A DNA stretch of 64,000 nucleotides, taken from Schistosoma mansoni (lineage: Eukaryota > Platyhelminthes > Trematoda > Strigeidida > Schistosomatidae). Shown piece after piece: positions 58,320-64,000 of this stretch. A model generated the notes under the pieces. It worked only from the letters and a program-made list of their open reading frames with translations, was not told where the DNA came from and ran no database searches. Position numbers and translations under genes: made by a program. The first letter of the stretch is position 1, and the number at the start of each line of letters is the position of its first letter. Where the stretch lies: positions 1,302,001 through 1,366,000 of the forward strand of contig NC_031500.1 in assembly GCF_000237925.1 (NCBI RefSeq), read 5' to 3'.

Positions 58320-58805
58320 GAACTTGAGAGGGTATCCTATCACTTGCAGCATCTGTATATGACCCACTTGGTTTTCTAGCGCCTCTATTACTTACGACCA
58401 GACGGACTCTGCAACAGCTGTTTCATAAAACTGCGGAAAGGATACAACTATCGGTGAGGGTCTGAACTCAAGTTTTGAAACTTGGTTGCAGGGAATGACA
58501 TGTTTGAAAAGTCTAAGGATACCACAATGATAAAGTGTTGAACTGCGTGTTAAAAGACTGATATCTGATGCTTGAGAAAGTGGTTATGAAGCCGTAGCTT
58601 ATATGAGATTGAAGTTTGATGCAAGTACGACGAGATGTTTTATCCTGAGCGAATCTAGAATAGCACCTCTAAAGCTTGTTCGTGTTTCACAACTTGAACT
58701 GCAAGCCCAAGCACTGTCAGTGAATTTGATGAGACAATCAGTAGAAAAAACAAGGCTGAAATCTACCTTTTGACTGACTTGACGGGGATATCAGTGTTGT
58801 AAATA
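58320..58805 (+). pseudogene. BEL/Pao-type pol fragment, copy 2
   Basis: Paralogue of 21225-21700. 'LGFLAPLLLTTRRTLQQL' (about 58361-58414) and, in a later frame, 'SRIAPLKLVRVSQLELQAQ' (about 58650-58706) fit the BEL/Pao RT-RNase H region; the WTDS motif is decayed to 'LLTDL'. It runs directly into the importin-like sequence. Confidence 0.75.
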
Positions 58806-59490
58806 AACGAAGATAATGACGCTGAGGAAATTTGAAGGCGTCGTACTGATCAGTCTGTTGTGCTTCGCGAGGCTTGTAATTATGAACAGATTCAGAGGCA
58901 AAGGAGCATACAGTTGACTGAACAAGAGGAAATCTCACTCTTGAAAGTAAAACAAATTGATACTCCTGAACGCGTCAACAACGATGTCATAAATAAACTT
59001 ATGGATTATACAATAGAAAGTGGATGTGTTCCATTTCTTCGGTTGCTGCAGGCATCATCATAGGTAAATATCATTTCTCCTGCTATCAAATCCATTGATA
59101 ATCTTGTCATCGATACTTATGAACAAACACAAGCCATTTTTTATGCTAGTTTGTCAACGTATATTCCTACATTGTTAAGCAATGAAAAGTCTACTGTGAT
59201 TAGAGAAGTCTGTCAGGTGGTGAGTAACATTACGACGGAAAGTGTAGATCAAATTTATATAGTTATGTCACAACATCGTGTCATTCATCTTGGAGATCTT
59301 TTGCAAGGGTGAATTCAGAACTCGAAATGAAGGCTACTGGATTATCAATAATTTGATTAGAGGTGGGACTCCGGCACAGTGTGCGTGTTTGTTGAACCAA
59401 AATGTTTTGAAAGCACTATGCAATATACTCACAGTCGAAGTTAATACTTTTGATCCCAGAAGGTATAAGAAACCTTAAAATTTTCGACCA
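58806..59490 (+). pseudogene. Importin-alpha pseudogene, copy 2
   Basis: Paralogue of 21701-23000 without the solo LTR. After an in-frame TGA (58833-58835) comes 'RRRTDQSVVLREACN', a typical importin-beta-binding sequence. The frame is then open to 59063 ('EEISLLKVKQIDTPERV', 'INKLMDYTIESGCVPF') and ends at TAG. Armadillo text continues in pieces ('SIDNLVIDTYEQTQAIF', 'VVSNITTESVDQI', 'NEGYWIINNLIRG', 'VLKALCNILTV'). No intron is visible. Stops and a frameshift at about 59310 inactivate it. Confidence 0.83.
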
Positions 59491-60545
59491 GTATGTTCAA
59501 TGAAAACCAGCTAACATCAAATAAGTGACGCGTGGAGTCTCGGATCATCATGTTGATTGTACCAGTGATCACCAGACAACCACCTTGTTATCCTTTGTTC
59601 AACTGTTGACAATGACTCAGTTGGTGTGGTGGACTCCAAAGCATTGGTCGAGAATTCAATTTTTTGCCACCTCATGTGATCTGTGTCGTGGTTTAGAGCT
59701 GGAGCATTGGCATATGAAGTGTTTGCTTATACACTTGATGGAGGCCTCGAAGTAACGTTGATTTACCATGTGGTGCATTCGTTGAACTTTAAATTAAATT
59801 AAGCATTTTCATGGATACTAGTTAGTCGATTAGGTGGTCAATGGAAAACAGGTATACGCGATTCTAATGCACAATGTGAGCAACTGGAAAAATTTCAACG
59901 TTCAGGTTCTTGTTTGCTTGTTTGCAGACGGCGAAACGTATAAACAGAATTTAGAAAGTTTGCATTTTCAGTGCGTCAATCCAGGCTGTTTTCCTCATTA
60001 CTGCCGTGTGAAAACAGTTATGAAGTTAAAATAGTCGTATGGAAATAAGATACACGGGCTTGCTACAGAGCTGTGAGACGAACGATAAATAATGACGGAC
60101 CAATACACTGCAGACAAGATTTCAATGTTTATCGATTGATAGTGGAAATGTTGTCAACAATTTGAAAATAAGCAACATTAAACGAGTTGACTATTTAAAA
60201 TAAAACTGGATTTCATCTCTGTTCAATGATGAGCGTAACGTGTAACAAATGAAAATGTGGATTTTTGAACATTTATGATGAATACTACAAAATTAGTGGA
60301 AATCAGGTGATTTGATTAGGGATGGAAGCATGTTTAACTCGGTGTAAACTCTGATCTTCAAATGTGATAACAGGTGTAAAGATGATTCGGGCAGTACATT
60401 CACAACAAGAGTTACACACTCAATAAAATGTATATTGATGATTTTGAGTTACTACGTGAATGAGACTGCATTTCCATGCACCATCATCGTTCGTTAATAA
60501 TCAAGTTGTAAAATGGGCATGAACAATGCAATCAGGTGCATAAGA
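59491..60545 (+). repeat. Duplicated 3' flank of the importin pseudogene, copy 2
   Basis: Direct counterpart of 23001-25080, shorter by about 1 kb. 60030-60445 aligns well with 24481-24900. The frames 59525-59755 and 59834-60034 are not open in copy 1. Confidence 0.65.
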
Positions 60546-61700
60546 AACAGTGATGCAGGGAGCAGTTGAGCGGTCGAGAACCTACAAAAGACATAAATCC
60601 CTCGAACATCATCATCTGTGTTGCACGCTCACCAAATTCACCATAATGCTTGGATACAACAAGAGGTAATCCACGTAGGGTACTGATCGTGAAACGTGAC
60701 TTAGTATTAAGCTGGTTGATCACGACAAACTCGTCTAACACGAGTGAACCACTAGTCACTTTACACTGCGTTTTTCTGGCATTTTTCTAATAATCTATAG
60801 ACACGAGAGTGGGAATCTTCAATGACATAGTTCTTAGCAAACTACTTAATTCTATATGTGAGCAGGGATTATCGTGGACTACTGATACAGTGCACGTATG
60901 GCGCTCTGAATATTCCTTGTCCGATTGACACAATAACATGTTGGTCATCTGAAAAGGACACCTAACTAGATTTTAATTACAAGATAATCTGCTGCAATTT
61001 CGGTCTCTACATTACAGGTGAACAGTCGTCCACTGACTTAGTAAGCACACTTAGATTTCAAGACATAAATAACTGACAGTCATATATGAATTCGCGTACA
61101 CGCAACCACCAAATTCTCGTTCTGATGCTTGTTACGATGTTCCAGCAACAAGCCCATAGGTTAGTGAAATAGTCAAAAACTGTGATGTCGTAGAAGGGAC
61201 GATGGAGAAAAATTATAGAGGCGTTTTTCAAAAGAGGTTACTAGTAAATACTTTAGCTATCACAACACTGAATTTTGCCGAATAACAAGAGTTCATTCGA
61301 ATGGTGAACGGATTCTGTGCGCTAACTCATTGTATATTCAAAAGAAATAGTTAGTTCACACAGGTCATTGACTGCAATCAAACTAAACTCCTTTTCGTAG
61401 TTTTGGCAGTCTACTTAGAGCCCAGTCAGAATGAATTGGGACTTATCACTTGCGCCATACTTATAAGCACAGGTGGTCGCCTTCCCTCATTCTGCGTGTT
61501 TCTCCGCTATTTTCTTGATGTAGCTGTGTAATCTAATGTTTTAATGTGCTGAAATTCCGCGATTTACAATTAGTTTAAAAACACTCGGGTTCATCGTGTA
61601 ACAAGCAACTAAAAGATAAACAGCGATTCATTTGACAGTCAGTAAAGCATGAGTGATATTAAACAAACAAACGCGACGGTATCGTGTAAAAATATAACTG
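60546..61700 (+). repeat. Direct partial copy of the left arm
   Basis: 60600-61260 matches 25980-26660 and 61350-61570 matches 28030-28250, with the intervening 1.3 kb of the left arm absent. It is the third copy of this block. Confidence 0.72.
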
Positions 61701-61791
61701 TTTTCACTATTTTGCCAATTTTCATCATTCTCACCAACTTTTATAGTAATGAGGTCAATGTGCCTGTGTATACATATCACATTGAAATAAA

Positions 61792-62214
61792 ATGAGCTTC
61801 ATACTGAACAAAATATCAAAAATCACAACGAGATTAATGAAGCCTCTCATAAAAAGTGTAGCACATAAACCGACCAAATCACTTCAATCAATCAAACCAA
61901 AGGACAAAGTGACAGACGAAGAAAAACCGAATATCATCTACAAATTAAATTGTTCCAACAGCAAAAAACACTACTTCAGACAAAGTGGACGCGCTCTTCT
62001 TTTTCGCCTGCACAGATATCTAGTTGCAATCAAGCTCTATGACATATCCTCACTTATATCAATGAATGTGGACAACAATGAAAACACGTTTGACTGCGAA
62101 AATATTGAGAATTTGGATAGAGGTAATTGTAAAAACATCAGAGAATTTTCAGGAGCTTGGCACTCAGATCGATCAACAATCAACAAACACATTGAAATCG
62201 ATGCAATTTATTAA
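61792..62214 (+). pseudogene. Penelope-like element C-terminal ORF (GIY-YIG-like)
   Basis: 140-codon open frame ending in TAA. The order 'AHKPTKSLQS', 'KDKVTDEEKPNIIYKLNC', 'HYFRQSGRALLFRLH' matches the linker and GIY-YIG endonuclease module at the C terminus of Penelope-like reverse transcriptases of schistosomes. The module is degenerate: Gly before I-Y is Asn, and the YIG-type motif reads Y-F-R; the catalytic Tyr and a following Arg are kept. The RT part is missing, so this is a 5'-truncated copy and not expected to act. It could be mistaken for a host gene because the frame is intact. Confidence 0.82.
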
Positions 62215-62515
62215 CCGATCAAAAGAATTATGAACAAATATAGGACCAACAATCAAATCAATGGGAGATACAATCAAAATAGTGTAGTAAACAATGATAA
62301 ATTAAAGGTAAAAAAATAACCAATCACCGTCGAGGTCGACAGAACAAGCTGTTAGTCATTTGTGGAGGAAATCGAACACTTCATTTCTACCTGAAGTTCG
62401 TGGTGATGAAAGATCCACGACCAAAGCATCTAGCTTAGAGAACAACACTTTACTAAAATCATCTACCTCAGTTACAGACCTTCTCCACCATTTTTAAATG
62501 GGTCATTATCTTTGC
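62215..62515 (+). mobile_element. Penelope-like element 3' untranslated region
   Basis: Follows the GIY-YIG-like frame. It contains a hairpin TCGTGG...CCACGA (about 62398-62420) and a CT-rich stretch 'GACCTTCTCCACCATTTT' near 62478. The exact 3' end is uncertain. No hammerhead core was found. Confidence 0.5.
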
Positions 62516-64000
62516 ATTGATACGTTTGAATTTCACTGATTACTTCTTTATGTTAAACGTATATACACATATATGTGTGTTCCATCTACAATGTTGTCTC
62601 ACATATTTCTGATAAGTCAACCTATCTTCCAGTTTACTGATTGATGACTATAGTGTGAATTTGCACATATGCCTTATAATTTGTCTTAGAAGACAGTATT
62701 GTGTACACACACTGATGAGATATTTCACTGACTAACTAGTCACGCTCAAGACCCACTCTATCAACATAAGCCTAAGGAAATTTGTTTGAAAGTGAGATAA
62801 AGGTCTGTTCGTTTATAATTCACTGTAAAAGAACCTATCGACCTGCCTAGTAAAATGAAAATATGGCAAAATAAACGTGTGATGTTAATTTTAATATCCA
62901 TCAAGTAGAGGTACACTGTGAGAAGCACAGATTGTGGTAATGTAACTGTGATTCAATAATTTTATTAGAGAACCATTAGACACGTATTAAAATATCAAAT
63001 ATTTCATGGTTATCGTTGAGAATATGTGTGGTACTCATGAATCGTCTTCATTTTGAAAGCATCGATTTCACAAAGTTTATCACATTTACAAGAACTTATC
63101 AATGTTTGAAGAGTTTTCAAGTTACCACGAATTCATTAGTACAGTTCAAAAACGGTCAGCTTGTCGAATTCGTGATTGAAATGTATGGTGTGTATACAAA
63201 GAAGTCTTAATTGTTTTGACTCAAAACAATCTGATAATAGATTATGAAAATGAAAATGTGAAATTTATGAATCTATTAGATTATCTAGTGACCCAATGTT
63301 AACAAACATTTTTATAGATATAGACTACTTAGCCAGATGCCTAGTTGATGACCACCAAAAATTGATCTCGAAGAACATCGTCATAAATTCACATATCAAT
63401 CTTAGTTAACTATTCCATCATCTCAGAACTGTTTTGCAGATATATTGATTGTTTGTAACTTCACATTGATGGTTAAAACTACAATTGATCAGTCTGTTTA
63501 CCTATATGTGCATTCTGTATGAATTATCCTGAAGTTGTCCGTAATTTATAAATTTTATAAACAGAAGTTTATGATGAATAACAATAAAGATGAGCACGCG
63601 AGTTCCATCCAATTCGTAACTCGTCAGCTAGATTTACTTGTATGCAAATTTTATCATTCAAAATGGGAGTTGAACCCAGTACCACTCGCTATAAATTTCA
63701 AGTCGATTCGAAATACCAATTGAAGGATTTAAACAATCATCATAAATATATATATATATATATGGGATAAAATAAAAATAATCTTATTGCATAAGCTAGT
63801 GGCTTTCTGAACTCGATGCTGTAGCGAATAACTCGTAAACGTTTGAAGTAAATAATACTTTGTTCCAGTGAATTGATGAACATCAAACTGTGATGTGTCA
63901 CAAATGGGACGATACGGGGATTCTGGATTTCACTGTTTCGCATCATCCATCTCTGCTTCAGATTAATCCTCTGATAGTTGCACTTTTAGATGTTCGTTTA
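62516..64000. other. No recognised gene
   Basis: 63440-63540 resembles 33280-33370 (a GH27-3 upstream segment). A TA dinucleotide run lies at 63747-63763. Frames at 63016-63210 and 63535-63723 are short and unrecognised. A possible minus-strand B-box-like GGTTCAACTCC lies near 63668 but has no proper A-box spacing. Confidence 0.4.

Noticed and set aside
62395-62425. Hammerhead or pLTR ribozyme at the Penelope-like 3' end
   Set aside because: Only a hairpin is present; the CUGANGA and GAAA cores are not in the required order.
1-64000. CRISPR arrays, operons or bacterial contamination
   Set aside because: No short regularly spaced repeats, no dense ORFs and no ribosome binding sites; spliced eukaryotic genes and metazoan retroelements are present instead.
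1-64000. Sex-chromosome (W) origin because of repeats and pseudogenes
   Set aside because: Plausible, but nothing in the sequence itself identifies the chromosome; female/male read depth would be needed.

Overview
The window looks like AT-rich nuclear DNA of a trematode, most probably a Schistosoma species. The evidence is the repeat population. It holds schistosome-type RTE-like LINEs, a second divergent non-LTR LINE, BEL/Pao pol fragments, a Penelope-like element tail, and Sm-alpha-type tRNA-derived SINEs that carry hammerhead ribozymes. The only host-type genes are split by GT/AG introns. I find no intact protein-coding gene. The window is a mosaic of duplicated and inverted blocks of old genes and mobile elements, with one 200-base assembly gap (13251-13450).

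The main theme is a small family of glycoside hydrolase 27 genes (alpha-galactosidase / alpha-N-acetylgalactosaminidase type), present four times. GH27-1 (11774-16162, +) and GH27-2 (34581-37984, +) keep a TATA box, a short leader exon, three coding exons with phase-0 junctions and a signal peptide. Each is broken by one Trp-to-stop codon, and each has lost the catalytic nucleophile Asp. GH27-3 (31425-32582, -) is a decayed inverted copy and GH27-4 (51193-51680, +) is a promoter/first-exon remnant.

Layout. 1-6830: repeat units R1 and R2 with a truncated RTE copy; R2 is split by a nearly full-length RTE-like LINE (3069-6152) flanked by a 14-bp target duplication. 7140-7315: degenerate hammerhead SINE. 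8222-8640: old RTE fragment. 11748-16162: GH27-1. 16383-19690: second copy of the R1-RTE-R2 block. 20286-25120: decayed LINE-2, then a BEL/Pao pol fragment joined to an importin-alpha pseudogene that is split by a 560-bp solo LTR. 25640-30580 and 39696-44344: two arms of a large inverted duplication whose spacer holds GH27-3 and GH27-2. 44570-49135: inverted R2 units, a third importin/BEL copy, a 388-bp repeat identical to one in the right arm, and a pair of inverted hammerhead SINEs inside an insertion flanked by 8-bp repeats. 49270-52590: LINE-2 5' part, a tRNA-like SINE, GH27-4. 53080-58195: old RTE, R2 and LINE-2 pieces. 58320-61700: direct duplicate of the BEL/importin block and of part of the arm. 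61792-62515: Penelope-like 3' end with a GIY-YIG-like ORF.

Nothing here forms an operating pathway. The interest lies in the dead GH27 family, the ribozyme SINEs, the chimeric BEL/importin unit and the rearrangement pattern. Homology calls come from reading the sequence by eye, so all boundaries of diverged repeats are approximate.
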